Shown here one piece after another: positions 36,327 to 44,865 of a stretch of DNA of 64,000 nucleotides; positions within the stretch are counted from its first letter, which is position 1, and every line of letters begins with the position of its first letter. The DNA lies in assembly GCF_001685355.1 (NCBI RefSeq), contig NZ_CP016438.1, forward strand, positions 3,410,001 to 3,474,000. Reading direction: 5' to 3'. The stretch is from Streptomyces lincolnensis (GTDB lineage: Bacteria > Actinomycetota > Actinomycetes > Streptomycetales > Streptomycetaceae). Below the pieces are notes generated by a model, which worked only from the letters and a program-made list of their open reading frames with translations, did not search any database and had not been told where the DNA came from. The position numbers and the translations under genes were made by a program.

Positions 36327-37477
36327 CCGGTCCGGCATGCCCTGGCGTACCGCTGCGCCAGGGCGTGGAAGGCCTCCTTCGGTTCGCGGTGCCAGGGCGA
36401 GTCCGGGTCGTCCGGGCGGTCCCTGACGGCCTTGGTGATGCCGTAGCTCGCCATGTCGAGGTCGTGGCGGGGGTCGTGGGGGTGGTGCGGGGCGTCGGCT
36501 GTGAGGAACTCGAAGGCCATCGCCGCGTAGAGGTTCATGGACTCGAAGACGTCCAGCAGGTCGGTGAGGTAGGCGGCCTGGACGCGTTCGCTGCGGACCA
36601 GGTCTCCCTTGATCTCCGGTGGGGTCTTCTCGTAGTCGACGATGTCCCAGCCCATGCCGCCCGCCTCGGTGGCGCCGGCGTAGGTGCAGGTGCCGAACTC
36701 GGTGATGGCGACCGGCTTGCCCCACCGCAGGTAGCGCTTCAGTTCCTTGACGTACTGGCGACGGTCGCGGTGGTACGAGTAGTAGTCGATGCCGACGACG
36801 TCGAAGAGGTTCCAGTCGACCTGGTCGTCCTGGGCGGCGGCGTAGCTCAGCCGGCCGCGGAAGACGGAGCGGCCCACGCGCGCGGCCTTCGCGGTGAACT
36901 CGTCGAGACGGCGCTGCATCTGCTCCCAGTCGACGTTGCCGCTCTGGAGGTTGCGGATGCGCTCCATGACGTCCGCGCCGGGCACGATGCCGGGGACGAG
37001 CAGCCAGAACTCGCAGCCCACGCTGAACTCCACGCTCGCGCCCTGCCGGCGCAGCCGCTCCGCGAACCGGCCGCACTCCGCGAGGTGTTCGAGGGTGTCC
37101 TTCTGCGAGTGGTCGGTGAGGGTCGGCTGGAGCCAGACGTGCATACCGCGTTCGGCGACCTCGGCGGCGGTGGACGTGAGGCGCTCCACGCCGTCGCCGG
37201 TGACGTCCACGGTGTCGGCGTGCAGGTCGTCGCGGATGGCCCGGATCTCCTCGCGCATCCGGGCCGTGCTGTAGGCCGTGGCCGGGGACTCCCCCTCGAC
37301 CAGGGTGTAGACGACGCCCCGCCGGGCCAGACCCCGGCCTCCCCCTCCTCCCCGGCCCGCCCCCTCGCTCGCCGCCGCCCGCCCTGCCGGCAGCATCGCC
37401 CCCGCGAGCCCGACGGCCGCCGCCCCGGCCAGGAACTGCGCCCGGTTGATCCCCTTGGTCCCGTTGGTCTTCTCCAT
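36314..37477 (-). CDS. exported TIM-barrel glycosidase-like protein
   Basis: A 387-residue protein with a Tat-like N-terminus in which one arginine is replaced (INRAQFLAGAAAVGLAGA), then a Gly-rich linker and a probable (beta/alpha)8 barrel: ARRGVVYTLVEGESP, RGMHVWLQPTL, VEFSVGCEFWLLVPG, DVVGIDYYSYHRD and KPVAITEFGTCTY. The Glu in CEFW and in ITEFG sit where acid/base and nucleophile occur in clan A glycosidases. Relatives are sometimes annotated as abortive infection proteins, without evidence here. It lies between the two hydrolase paralogs in opposite orientation. Confidence 0.72.
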   Translation of the reverse strand: MEKTNGTKGINRAQFLAGAAAVGLAGAMLPAGRAAASEGAGRGGGGGRGLARRGVVYTLVEGESPATAYSTARMREEIRAIRDDLHADTVDVTGDGVERLTSTAAEVAERGMHVWLQPTLTDHSQKDTLEHLAECGRFAERLRRQGASVEFSVGCEFWLLVPGIVPGADVMERIRNLQSGNVDWEQMQRRLDEFTAKAARVGRSVFRGRLSYAAAQDDQVDWNLFDVVGIDYYSYHRDRRQYVKELKRYLRWGKPVAITEFGTCTYAGATEAGGMGWDIVDYEKTPPEIKGDLVRSERVQAAYLTDLLDVFESMNLYAAMAFEFLTADAPHHPHDPRHDLDMASYGITKAVRDRPDDPDSPWHREPKEAFHALAQRYARACRTGQRQ

Positions 37478-37581
37478 GCCGCCACTGTGCCGAGACCGGC
37501 TCCGCACCGCCGTCGGCCGATGGTCTACGGCGCGGCTACCAAGGGATGAGAGTCGGCCGTCCCGGAGAAACCGAAGGACCC

Positions 37582-37625
37582 TTGGGGGGCAACCCCCAGG
37601 AAAGACAGGGGCGTTGCCCGGATGT
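37582..37625 (+). promoter_or_regulatory. upstream element shared by the two hydrolase paralogs, copy 2
   Basis: TTGGGGGG-CAA-CCCCCAGG forms an imperfect inverted repeat, with GGAAA at 37599 and GATGT at 37621. Spacings equal those of copy 1 (22 bases GGAAA to GATGT, 38 bases GATGT to ATG). It lies in the divergent region also serving the glycosidase-like gene. Confidence 0.6.
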
Positions 37626-37658
37626 GGCGGGCCGGTGGGATGGGCGAGGCTCGTGTGC

Positions 37659-39149
37659 ATGAAGCAGATCACGCAGAGCGCGGCCCTCATCGCCGCCGCC
37701 TCCGGCATCGTCTTCGGTGTCGTCACCCCGCTCACCGCGTCCGCCACCGACCGGCCCTCGCCCTCGCCGCTGAAGTGGGCCAAGTGCCAGGGCCAGGGCC
37801 TCGACCCCAGACAGGAGTGCGCGACCGTCTCCGTGCCGATGGACTACGCCGACCCCGACGGCCGGAAGATCGGCATCGCCGTCTCCCGCATCCCCAGCGA
37901 GAAGCCGTCGGTCCGCCGTGGCGCCTTACTCCTGGTCCCCGGCGGGCCGGGCGGGACGAGCCTCGACAACCCTTCGGGCAAGGGGCAGAAGCTGCCGCAG
38001 GAGGTCCGCGACGCCTACGACCTGATCGGGATCGCGCCGCGCGGCAACGCCCCGTCGGCCCCGGTGAGTTGCGGCCTCGCCCATGAGGACCTCGCGCTGT
38101 CCAGGCTGCGGCCCTGGCCCGCCCCCGACGGGTCCGTCACCGAGAACATGACCACCGCCCGCCGCGTGTCGGACGCCTGTACGCGCAACGGCGGCGAGCT
38201 GATGAAGCACATCAGCACCAAGAACAACGCCCGCGACCTGGACCGCGTCCGGGCCGCGCTGGGCGAGCAAAGGATCTCGGCCTGGGCCGTCTCGTACGGC
38301 ACGTATGTCAGCTCCGCCTACCTGGAGATGTTCCCGCACCGCACCGACCGCGTCGTGCTGGACAGCAACGACAACCCGGACCCGGTCCGGGCGGAGCGCG
38401 CCTGGCTCCAGGCGTTCGAGGCGGGCGTCGAGGACAACTTCCCGGTGTTCGCCGCCTGGGCCTCCGCCCCCGAGCGCGGCCCGGACCGCGTCGCCGGCAC
38501 CCCGGCCGAGGTCCGCGCCCTCTTCCTCCGCCTCGCCGCCCGTCTCGACCGGGAGCCGATCCCCTGGCCGGGCGCCAACCCCGAGGAGCTGAACGGCAAC
38601 GTCCTGCGCCAGACCATGCTGGACACCCTCTACGACCCCGACCACTACCCGACCCTGGCCCGGCTGATCAACGCGGCCCTCAAGGGCACCGTCCCGCCCG
38701 CTCCCGAGGCCCCTGAGGAGCAGGCCATGCAGAACATCACCGCGGTCGGCGCCGCCACCCTCTGCAACGACGTCGCCTGGCCCCGCGACGCCGCCGCGTA
38801 CCGGAAGGGCGTCGCCGAGAGCCGCGCGAAGTACCCGCTGACCGCGGGCATGCCGAGGAACGCCATGCTGTGCGCCGCCTGGCCGTGGACCCCGAAGGAG
38901 GCTCCGGTGCGGGTCACCGACCGCGGCCCCTCCAACGTCCTGCTCGTCCAGAACGCACGGGACGTCGCCACCCCGCTGAGCGGCGCGCTCAAGCTCCGCG
39001 AGGCCCTCGGCCGGCGGGCCGTCATGGTCACCGTGAACTCCACCGGCCACGGCGCCTACCTCAGGAACGGCAATGCCTGCGGCGACACGACCGCCTCCCG
39101 CTTCCTGGCCACCGGCATACGGCCCGCCACGGACCTCTCCTGCGAGTAG
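37659..39149 (+). CDS. secreted alpha/beta hydrolase (SlpD/SlpE-like), paralog 2
   Basis: A 496-residue secreted enzyme aligned end to end with the protein at 34833: same signal peptide pattern, VPMDYADPDGRKI, LLLVPGGPGG, catalytic Ser212 in AVSYGTY, and the His segment NSTGHGAYL. The nucleophile elbow is AxSxG rather than GxSxG, and DLIGIAPRG replaces DLIGFAPRG, so its specificity or activity may differ from its neighbour. Probable tandem duplication, now separated by the opposite-strand glycosidase-like gene. Confidence 0.9.
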   Translation: MKQITQSAALIAAASGIVFGVVTPLTASATDRPSPSPLKWAKCQGQGLDPRQECATVSVPMDYADPDGRKIGIAVSRIPSEKPSVRRGALLLVPGGPGGTSLDNPSGKGQKLPQEVRDAYDLIGIAPRGNAPSAPVSCGLAHEDLALSRLRPWPAPDGSVTENMTTARRVSDACTRNGGELMKHISTKNNARDLDRVRAALGEQRISAWAVSYGTYVSSAYLEMFPHRTDRVVLDSNDNPDPVRAERAWLQAFEAGVEDNFPVFAAWASAPERGPDRVAGTPAEVRALFLRLAARLDREPIPWPGANPEELNGNVLRQTMLDTLYDPDHYPTLARLINAALKGTVPPAPEAPEEQAMQNITAVGAATLCNDVAWPRDAAAYRKGVAESRAKYPLTAGMPRNAMLCAAWPWTPKEAPVRVTDRGPSNVLLVQNARDVATPLSGALKLREALGRRAVMVTVNSTGHGAYLRNGNACGDTTASRFLATGIRPATDLSCE

Positions 39150-39178
39150 GACCCACGGGCCACTCCCCCAGGGCTCCT

Positions 39179-39622
39179 TCAGGCCGCCCCGAACCGCCGT
39201 ACATAGCGCTTCTGCCAGGGCGTCTCCACCGCGTGCCGGTCGTAGTGCTCCCGCACATACGCGACGGCCTCCTCGGCCGGTACGCCGTCCAGGACCGCCA
39301 GACAGGCCAGCGCCGTCCCCGTGCGGCCGCGTCCGCCGCCGCAGGCGAGTTCCACGCGTTCGTCGGCGGCCCGCTCCCACGCCTCGGTGAGCACCGCGCG
39401 GGCGGCCGTGCGGTCGGCGGGCAGGCGGAAGTCGGGCCAGCGCAGCCAGCGGGACTCCCAGGAGACCTCGGGAGGCTGCCGGCCCAGCAGATAGACGCCG
39501 TACGACGGTTGCGACGCCCCGGGGTCCAAGGGGCGCCGCAGTCCTCGGCCGCGCACCAGCCGTCCGGAGGGCAGCCGGAGCACACCCGGGTCCTGTTCGT
39601 CCCACTGTTTCGCACGCACCAT
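39179..39622 (-). CDS. protein-tyrosine-phosphatase-like protein
   Basis: A 147-residue single-domain protein. ELACGGGRGRTGTALACLAV contains the CX5R phosphatase signature (Cys94, Arg100), although the His normally before the Cys is Ala. DGVPAEEAVAYVREHYDRHA is the usual following helix pair. The usual general-acid loop is represented by RWPDFRLPAD. Activity is likely but should be checked because of the altered signature. It is transcribed away from the sigma factor gene. Confidence 0.8.
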   Translation of the reverse strand: MVRAKQWDEQDPGVLRLPSGRLVRGRGLRRPLDPGASQPSYGVYLLGRQPPEVSWESRWLRWPDFRLPADRTAARAVLTEAWERAADERVELACGGGRGRTGTALACLAVLDGVPAEEAVAYVREHYDRHAVETPWQKRYVRRFGAA

Positions 39623-39703
39623 GGGCCCATTCGATCCCGGTGCGGGATCCCGGGCAACCGAATCCGCGGCAATGGTGGTCTGGGGGGCGAGGGAGGGTGC
39701 TTG

Positions 39704-40231
39704 ATGCAGGCCGAACAAGAGGCCCAGTTCCAGGAATTCGTCCGGGCCCGCTGGACCCGGCTCGTGCGGACCGCGTATCTGCTCACGGGCGACGTCCACC
39801 ACGCCGAGGACCTGACACAGACGGCGCTGGCGAAGGCGTACCGCTCCTGGCGGCGGGTGTCCCGCACCGACAACCCGGAGGCGTACGTCCGCCGGATGCT
39901 GGTCACCTGCAACAGCGACCGGTTCCGCAAGCGGCGCGTCACGGAGGCGCTGACCGCGGCGCCGCCGGAGCGGGCGGGGCGTGACGAGGCGGTGTCCCGG
40001 GTCGACGAGCGGGGGGTGCTGCTCGGTGCGCTGGCCGGGCTGCCGCCGAAGCAGCGGGCGGTGATCGTCATGCGGTACTGGGAGGACCTGTCCGAGGCGG
40101 AGGTCGCCGAGATCCTCGGCTGCTCCCCCGGCACGGTGAAGAGCCAGGCGTCCAAGGGGCTGGCGAAGTTGCGTACGTATCCGGGGCTCGCGCAGGTCAT
40201 GGACCGCGCCCCGCAGGGAGGCACCAGGTGA
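39704..40231 (+). CDS. SigE-family ECF sigma factor
   Basis: A 175-residue ECF sigma factor of the SigE/SACE_1649-type actinobacterial family. Region 2 covers FVRARWTRLVRTAYLLTGDV, HHAEDLTQTALAKAY and NPEAYVRRMLVTCNSDRFRK. Region 4 is LPPKQRAVIVMRYWEDLSEA to GCSPGTVKSQASKGLAKLR. ATG at 39704 follows GGGAGGG. It overlaps the next gene by GTGA, and that gene encodes the probable membrane-bound anti-sigma partner. Confidence 0.93.
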   Translation: MQAEQEAQFQEFVRARWTRLVRTAYLLTGDVHHAEDLTQTALAKAYRSWRRVSRTDNPEAYVRRMLVTCNSDRFRKRRVTEALTAAPPERAGRDEAVSRVDERGVLLGALAGLPPKQRAVIVMRYWEDLSEAEVAEILGCSPGTVKSQASKGLAKLRTYPGLAQVMDRAPQGGTR

Positions 40232-41247
40232 GCGAGGACCAGCGGCGGCAGGAGCCGGCCGACCAGGGGGACTTCGAGGAGAGCACCGGCCTGGAGCCGG
40301 GCGCGGAGCCCGAAGGCGGCCGGGACGAGCGGGACTTCGAGGAGCAGCTGCGCGGGCTGCTCGCCGAGGACGCCTACGCGATCCGGCCGTCGCCGGCGCC
40401 GTACCCCGTGATCCGCCGCAAGGGCGTGGTCGAGCGGCGGCGCCGGGTGGCGGCAGCCGGGGCGGTGCTGGTGACGCTGGCGGCGGCGCCCGTGGGCGCG
40501 TACGCGCTGAGCGGTCCGGGCGGGGCCGCGCGGACGGCGGCCGCCACGCCGTCGGTGAGCGCCACCTACGCCCCGACGCCGACGCCCTCCCCCACCCCGT
40601 CCGGACCGGCGGGTCCGGCCACTCCGGGCCAACTGCTCGACGGGATCACCCTCGCGCAGGCGGCGGAGGGGCTGGAGAAGTGTCTCGCCTACGACCGGGG
40701 CATCGCGGCGAACCGGGACCCGTCGCCGCCGGCCCGCTCGTTCGACTCGGACCTGGGCACGGCCGACAGCTACCGGATCATCCTGGCGCTGAACAGCACC
40801 GGCGACTCCAACTCGCCCGGTGACGGGCAGTACATCGTCGCCGTCAAGGAGAAGCCGACCGAGACCCGGCTGATCTGTCACGTCAAGGACGGTGAGGCCT
40901 CGGGGATCAACACCAGTGTCGGCAGCGACCGGCAGCCGGACTCCCCGCCGGTGCTGGCCGACATCAACGGCGGCAAGCTGTTCCGGCAGTCGGCCATCGA
41001 CCAGGGCAACTGGAAGCTGCCGTTCCGCTGGGGTGTCATCGGCACGGTCGAGCCCTCGGTGAGCAGGGTGACCGTCTCCTACGGCGACGCGACGGGCGAA
41101 GCCGTCCTGGACCACGGCTGGTTCGTCGCCGCCGGTGTCCTGGAGCAGCAGGTCACCAGGACACCCCGGATCAGGGGCTACGACGCCGCGGGCAAGCAGG
41201 TGTACGACTCCGATCAGGATCCGACGTACCAGAAAACCATCCAGTAG
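40228..41247 (+). CDS. membrane protein coupled to the ECF sigma factor, probable anti-sigma factor
   Basis: A 339-residue protein. Residues 1-70 are acidic then basic cytoplasmic sequence (FEEQLRGLLAEDAYAI, then VVERRRR). One membrane segment at about 71-92 (AAAGAVLVTLAAAPVGAYAL) and a Pro/Thr-rich linker precede a 200-residue extracellular domain with two Cys. The four-base overlap with the sigma factor gene and the topology suggest that it holds the sigma factor inactive until an outside signal. No zinc HxxxCxxC anti-sigma motif is visible, so the role is inferred. Confidence 0.72.
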   Translation: MSEDQRRQEPADQGDFEESTGLEPGAEPEGGRDERDFEEQLRGLLAEDAYAIRPSPAPYPVIRRKGVVERRRRVAAAGAVLVTLAAAPVGAYALSGPGGAARTAAATPSVSATYAPTPTPSPTPSGPAGPATPGQLLDGITLAQAAEGLEKCLAYDRGIAANRDPSPPARSFDSDLGTADSYRIILALNSTGDSNSPGDGQYIVAVKEKPTETRLICHVKDGEASGINTSVGSDRQPDSPPVLADINGGKLFRQSAIDQGNWKLPFRWGVIGTVEPSVSRVTVSYGDATGEAVLDHGWFVAAGVLEQQVTRTPRIRGYDAAGKQVYDSDQDPTYQKTIQ

Positions 41248-41281
41248 CCCGGCCCGTACGAAACCTGACCAGCACCACACA

Positions 41282-41320
41282 GGCCCGGGGGCGCCGCACA
41301 GGGGTCGGCGCCCCCGGGCC
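41282..41320 (+). terminator. terminator after the sigma factor operon
   Basis: GGCCCGGGGGCGCC (41282-41295) pairs perfectly with GGCGCCCCCGGGCC (41307-41320) around an 11-base loop, followed by TT. Confidence 0.85.
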
Positions 41321-41480
41321 TTCGCCATTCGGCGGCCGGACCCGGAGCAGGCCACGGGGCCGACCTGGGGCAGATGCGCCCATTCGCGCGGGTTTCCTTG
41401 ACCGCCCCCATACCCCCACCTAAGGTCGCGCTGACGTGAGGACGTAGGACGTCCCATCTCCCCCTCTCGCTGGAGGAACC

Positions 41481-42050
41481 GTGCGCGACGCGGACCGCCG
41501 GGCCTTCCTGAAACACACCGGGGCGCTCGGGGCGGGCGCCGTCCTCCTCCCGTCACTGGCCTCGTGCGGCCCGGAGTCCACGATCGGGTTCGGCGACCCG
41601 GCCGGCGCGGACCGCACCCTGACGGCGGTCATCGGCTACGGCAACGACGGCAGCTGGGACCCGACGCAGACCGCGTCGGCGTTCTTCATGGCCGCCAACC
41701 ACCACGTCTGCGAAGGGCTGCTGGACACCGACCCGATCTCCCGCGAGCCGTACCCGGCGCTCGCCACCGGACTCCCGGGGCCTCGGGAACTCGGCGGCAC
41801 CACCTGGAGGTTCACCCTGCGGGAGGGCGCCACCTTCCACGACGGGCGGCCCGTCACCGCCGACGACGTGGTCTTCACCTTCGACCGGATCCTCGACCCG
41901 GACACCCGGACCCTCGCCCGGGGCTTCTTCGCCGGCTGGCTGGACACGGTCCGCGGGACCGGTGCCCGCGGGGTCGAGCTGGTGCTCAAGTTCCCCTTCC
42001 CGGACGGGATGTCACGCCTCACCCTGGCGAAGATCATGCCGCGGCACGTC
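41481..42050 (+). pseudogene. 5' part of a family 5 (peptide-type) solute-binding protein gene
   Basis: The GTG after GGAGGAACC begins a Tat-like lipoprotein signal (RRAFLKHTGALGAGAVLLPS, lipobox LASC), then TLTAVIGYGNDGSWDPTQTA, LREGATFHDGRPVTADDVVF and FDRILD, the typical start of an SBP_bac_5 protein. Homology stops after LAKIMPRHV near 42050, about 190 of an expected 500 or more residues. The frame then runs into unrelated codons to 42110. The sequence from 42050 belongs to a different gene, so this is the left side of a deletion junction. It was probably the substrate receptor for sialic acid or a sialoside. Confidence 0.85.
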
Positions 42051-42697
42051 TGCTGGACGTCCACGACCGTGGCAGCCTGGCCCAACGGAAGGAGCGGGTC
42101 CGGGAGTTGATGGCCCTGGTGGGTCTGCCCCGGGCCCTGGCGGACGCCCTGCCGGGTCAGCTGTCCGGCGGTCAGCGCCAACGGGTTGCCATCGCACGGG
42201 CGTTGGCGCTGGACCCGGACCTGGTGGTGGCCGACGAGCCGACGAGCGCGCTGGACGTGTCGGTCCGCGCCCAGATCCTCAACCTCCTGCTGGACCTGAA
42301 GGAACGCCTGGGCCTGGCGCTGGTGTTCGTCTCCCACGACATCCGGACGGTACGACGGATGAGCGACCGCGTGATCACCATGTACCTGGGCCGGATCGTC
42401 GAGGAGTCCCCGGCCGCGGAGGCCGCCGCCCGGCACCCGTACACCCGCGCCCTGTTCTCCGCCACCCCCGGCCTGCTCACCCGCGCCGACCCGATCCCGC
42501 TCACCGGCCCGGTCCCCTCGGCGACCCGTCCCCCCGGCGGCTGCCCGTTCCGCACCCGCTGCTGGAAGGCGGACGAGGTGTGCGCGGACCGGATGCCCGG
42601 CTTCTCGGCCGCGTCGGTGCCCGGTCACCGTTTCCGGTGCCACCATCCGGTGGAGGAGGACCAGCCCGCCGACGCGCACCCCAGGGAGCCCCGATGA
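42050..42697 (+). pseudogene. 3' part of an oligopeptide-type ABC ATPase gene (DppF/OppF-like)
   Basis: From 42050 the frame reads LLDVHDRGSLAQRKERVREL, then the signature LSGGQRQRVAIARALALDPD, Walker B LVVADEPTSALD, the switch LVFVSHD and the C-terminal oligopeptide-type tail with CPFRTRCWKADEVC. The Walker A half is missing: the gene begins in the middle, directly against the truncated binding-protein gene. The stop overlaps the lyase start by ATGA, so this was the last transporter gene of the operon. A product could only be made as a useless fragment. Confidence 0.88.
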
Positions 42698-43629
42698 TCC
42701 TTCCCGCCCCGCTGACCGGTGTCATCCCGCCCGTCTGCACACCCCTGACACCGGACCGCGAGGTGGACGCCCCCTCCCTCCTCAGGCTCGTCGACCATCT
42801 CGTGGAGGCCGGGGTGGACGCCCTGTTCGTCCTCGGCTCCTCCTCGGAGGCCGCGTTCCTGACGGACGGACAGCGCAGGCTGGTGGTGGAGACCGTCGTC
42901 GCGCACGTCGGCGGACAACTCCCCGTCCTCGCGGGCGCGATCGACATGACGACGCCCCGCGTCCTGGACCACGTCCGCGCGGTGACGGCGGCGGGCGCCG
43001 CGGCCGTGGTCGTCACCGCCCCCTTCTACGCCCGCACCCACCCCGCCGAGATCGCCCGCCACTTCCGCCTGGTCGCCGCGGACAGCCCGGTTCCGGTCGT
43101 CGCCTACGACATCCCGGCGGCCGTCCACACCAAGCTCCCCACGGACGTGGTCCTGGAACTCGCCGCGGACCGCACCATCTGCGCCCTCAAGGACTCCAGC
43201 GGCGACCTGGCCGCCTTCCGCTCGGTCGTCTCGGGCGCCCGCGCCCGGCCCTCGCTCACCGGCTTCGGCGTCCTGACCGGCTCCGAGGTCGTCGTCGACG
43301 CCGCGATGGCGGTGGGCGCGGACGGCGTGGTCCCGGGCCTGGCCAACGTCGACCCGCACGGCTACGTCCGCCTCCACGACCTGTGCCGAGCCGCCGACCG
43401 GGACGCGGCCCGGGCCGAACAGGAGCGCCTGTGCGCCCTGTTCGGCATGGTCGGCGTCGGCGACCCCACCCGCATGGGCCCGAGCTCGTCCGCCCTGGGC
43501 GCCTTCAAGGCCGCCCTCCACCTGCGCGGCATCATCGCCTGCCCGGCCACGGCGGCCCCCCAGATCCCCCTGTCGGAGGCCGAGGTGGAACGGGTGGGCA
43601 AGTACCTGGCGGCGGCGGGGCTGCTCTAG
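42694..43629 (+). CDS. dihydrodipicolinate synthase/N-acetylneuraminate lyase family aldolase
   Basis: A 311-residue class I aldolase with a TIM barrel. Schiff-base Lys166 is in ICALKDSSGDL and Tyr138 in VVAYDIPAAV; GSSSEAAFL replaces the GTTGE of DapA at the carboxylate-binding loop. Because a sialidase gene is adjacent and a peptide-type ABC importer remnant overlaps it, cleavage of N-acetylneuraminate to pyruvate and N-acetylmannosamine is the most likely role. DapA itself is unlikely because of the altered loop and context. It converges on the sialidase gene with a four-base overlap of the two stops. Confidence 0.85.
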   Translation: MILPAPLTGVIPPVCTPLTPDREVDAPSLLRLVDHLVEAGVDALFVLGSSSEAAFLTDGQRRLVVETVVAHVGGQLPVLAGAIDMTTPRVLDHVRAVTAAGAAAVVVTAPFYARTHPAEIARHFRLVAADSPVPVVAYDIPAAVHTKLPTDVVLELAADRTICALKDSSGDLAAFRSVVSGARARPSLTGFGVLTGSEVVVDAAMAVGADGVVPGLANVDPHGYVRLHDLCRAADRDAARAEQERLCALFGMVGVGDPTRMGPSSSALGAFKAALHLRGIIACPATAAPQIPLSEAEVERVGKYLAAAGLL

Positions 43630-44831
43630 ACGACACGCGGCCGACCCATCACCTCCCCGACCGGCAGCCGCCGGAACTCGATCGAGGCGTACGGTCCGGT
43701 CGTCCCCGTCTCGTACAGCACGCCGACCGTGTCCCGGTCGAGCGCCACCAGGTCCGAGTAGGCGGCGGGCTGTTCGGACAGGGTCAGTGCCTTGGCGAAG
43801 GTCCGTCCGCCGTCGTCGCTGCGCCAGAGCGCCATGGCCCGGCGCGCGGTCGGCACCGACGGTCCGGAGAACAGCAACGGGGCGTCCGGGCCGGGGAGTT
43901 GGAGGACGCTGGCCTGCACCACCGGCACGTCGTTCAGGGCGGGCTGCACGGCGTAGGGCCGGTCCAGGCTCGCGCCGCCGTCGCCGGAGTGCGCGTCGAG
44001 CCGGTGGCCGGGGACGGTGCCGTGCTGGTCGCGGGAGCCGAAGTAGAGGCGGCCGTCGGGGAGTTGAGCGGCCGAGGACTCGTTGGCGTTGGTGCGGCCG
44101 TCGTAGGAGGAGTCCACGAAGCCGAGCTGCCAGCTTCCGCCGCCGTCGTCGCTGTAGAGGGCGTGGCCGCCGTAGTACCGGGGCTCCTGACCCGTGTCGG
44201 CGGAGCCCGCGGGCGGGGCCGCGGAGTGGTTCGCCGGGACCACCAGGCGTCCGGCGTGCGGGCCCCCGGTCAGGGCAACGGCGTGGCCCGGGCCGGTCGC
44301 GTACCAGCGCCAGTGCGCGGGTTTCACCTGGTCCGTGATGTCGTACGGCGGGGTGAAGCTGCGGCCGTCGTCCCAGCTGTGCTGCACGAACACCCGGCGG
44401 CCCTGCTCCGGGGTGGCCTCGCCCCGCATGATCTGCGCCTCGGTGACGGCCCCGCTGTTGGAGCAGGTGACGAGGACGATCGCACCCGTGGCGGGATCGA
44501 CCACGGGCGCCGGGTTGCCCCGGGTGTCGCCGCCCCCGGCGGCCACGACCGTCGGCGGGCCCCAGGTGCAGCCGCCGTCGGCGGAGCGGCGCAGGACGAC
44601 GTCGATGTTCCCGGTGTCCCCGGCTCCGTCGTGGCGTCCCTCGGCGAAGGCGAGGACCGTGCCCCGGGGTGTGGTGAGGGCGGCGGGGATGCGGTAGGCG
44701 TCGTAGCCGCCCTCCCCGGCGGCGTAGGGCACCGAGGCGGCGCATCCCCGGGTCGGGGCGGTGTGGCCGGTGGTGGTGAGCGGGGTCAGGAGGACGGCGG
44801 CGGCGAGGAGTGTGCGGCTCAGGGGGATCAT
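43626..44831 (-). CDS. secreted exo-alpha-sialidase (GH33)
   Basis: A 401-residue secreted six-blade beta-propeller. A signal peptide covers residues 1-23. YRIPA at 46-50 carries the first Arg of the carboxylate-binding triad. Asp-boxes are visible at SADGGCTW (83-90), SWDDGRSFT, SDDGGGSWQ and SDDGGRTFA. ESSAAQLPDGRLYFGSRD and VLYETGTTGPYASIEF carry further active-site residues. It releases terminal sialic acids from host or environmental glycans outside the cell. Intact and full length, although the importer next to it is destroyed. Confidence 0.92.
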   Translation of the reverse strand: MIPLSRTLLAAAVLLTPLTTTGHTAPTRGCAASVPYAAGEGGYDAYRIPAALTTPRGTVLAFAEGRHDGAGDTGNIDVVLRRSADGGCTWGPPTVVAAGGGDTRGNPAPVVDPATGAIVLVTCSNSGAVTEAQIMRGEATPEQGRRVFVQHSWDDGRSFTPPYDITDQVKPAHWRWYATGPGHAVALTGGPHAGRLVVPANHSAAPPAGSADTGQEPRYYGGHALYSDDGGGSWQLGFVDSSYDGRTNANESSAAQLPDGRLYFGSRDQHGTVPGHRLDAHSGDGGASLDRPYAVQPALNDVPVVQASVLQLPGPDAPLLFSGPSVPTARRAMALWRSDDGGRTFAKALTLSEQPAAYSDLVALDRDTVGVLYETGTTGPYASIEFRRLPVGEVMGRPRVV

Positions 44832-44865
44832 CGGTCTCCCGTGACGGACGGTCGGACGCGGTCCG

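Noticed and set aside
34788..37076. A 762-codon minus-strand frame opposite hydrolase paralog 1 and part of the glycosidase-like gene
   Set aside because: It is an antisense shadow, Gly/Arg/Val-rich, crossing two real genes.
36314..37477. Labelling the TIM-barrel gene as an abortive phage infection gene
   Set aside because: That label is used for relatives but nothing in the sequence or neighbourhood supports phage defence.
41481..42110. A complete 209-residue protein from the truncated binding-protein gene
   Set aside because: The last 20 codons are an out-of-frame reading of the ABC ATPase remnant, so this is a deletion product rather than a real short protein.
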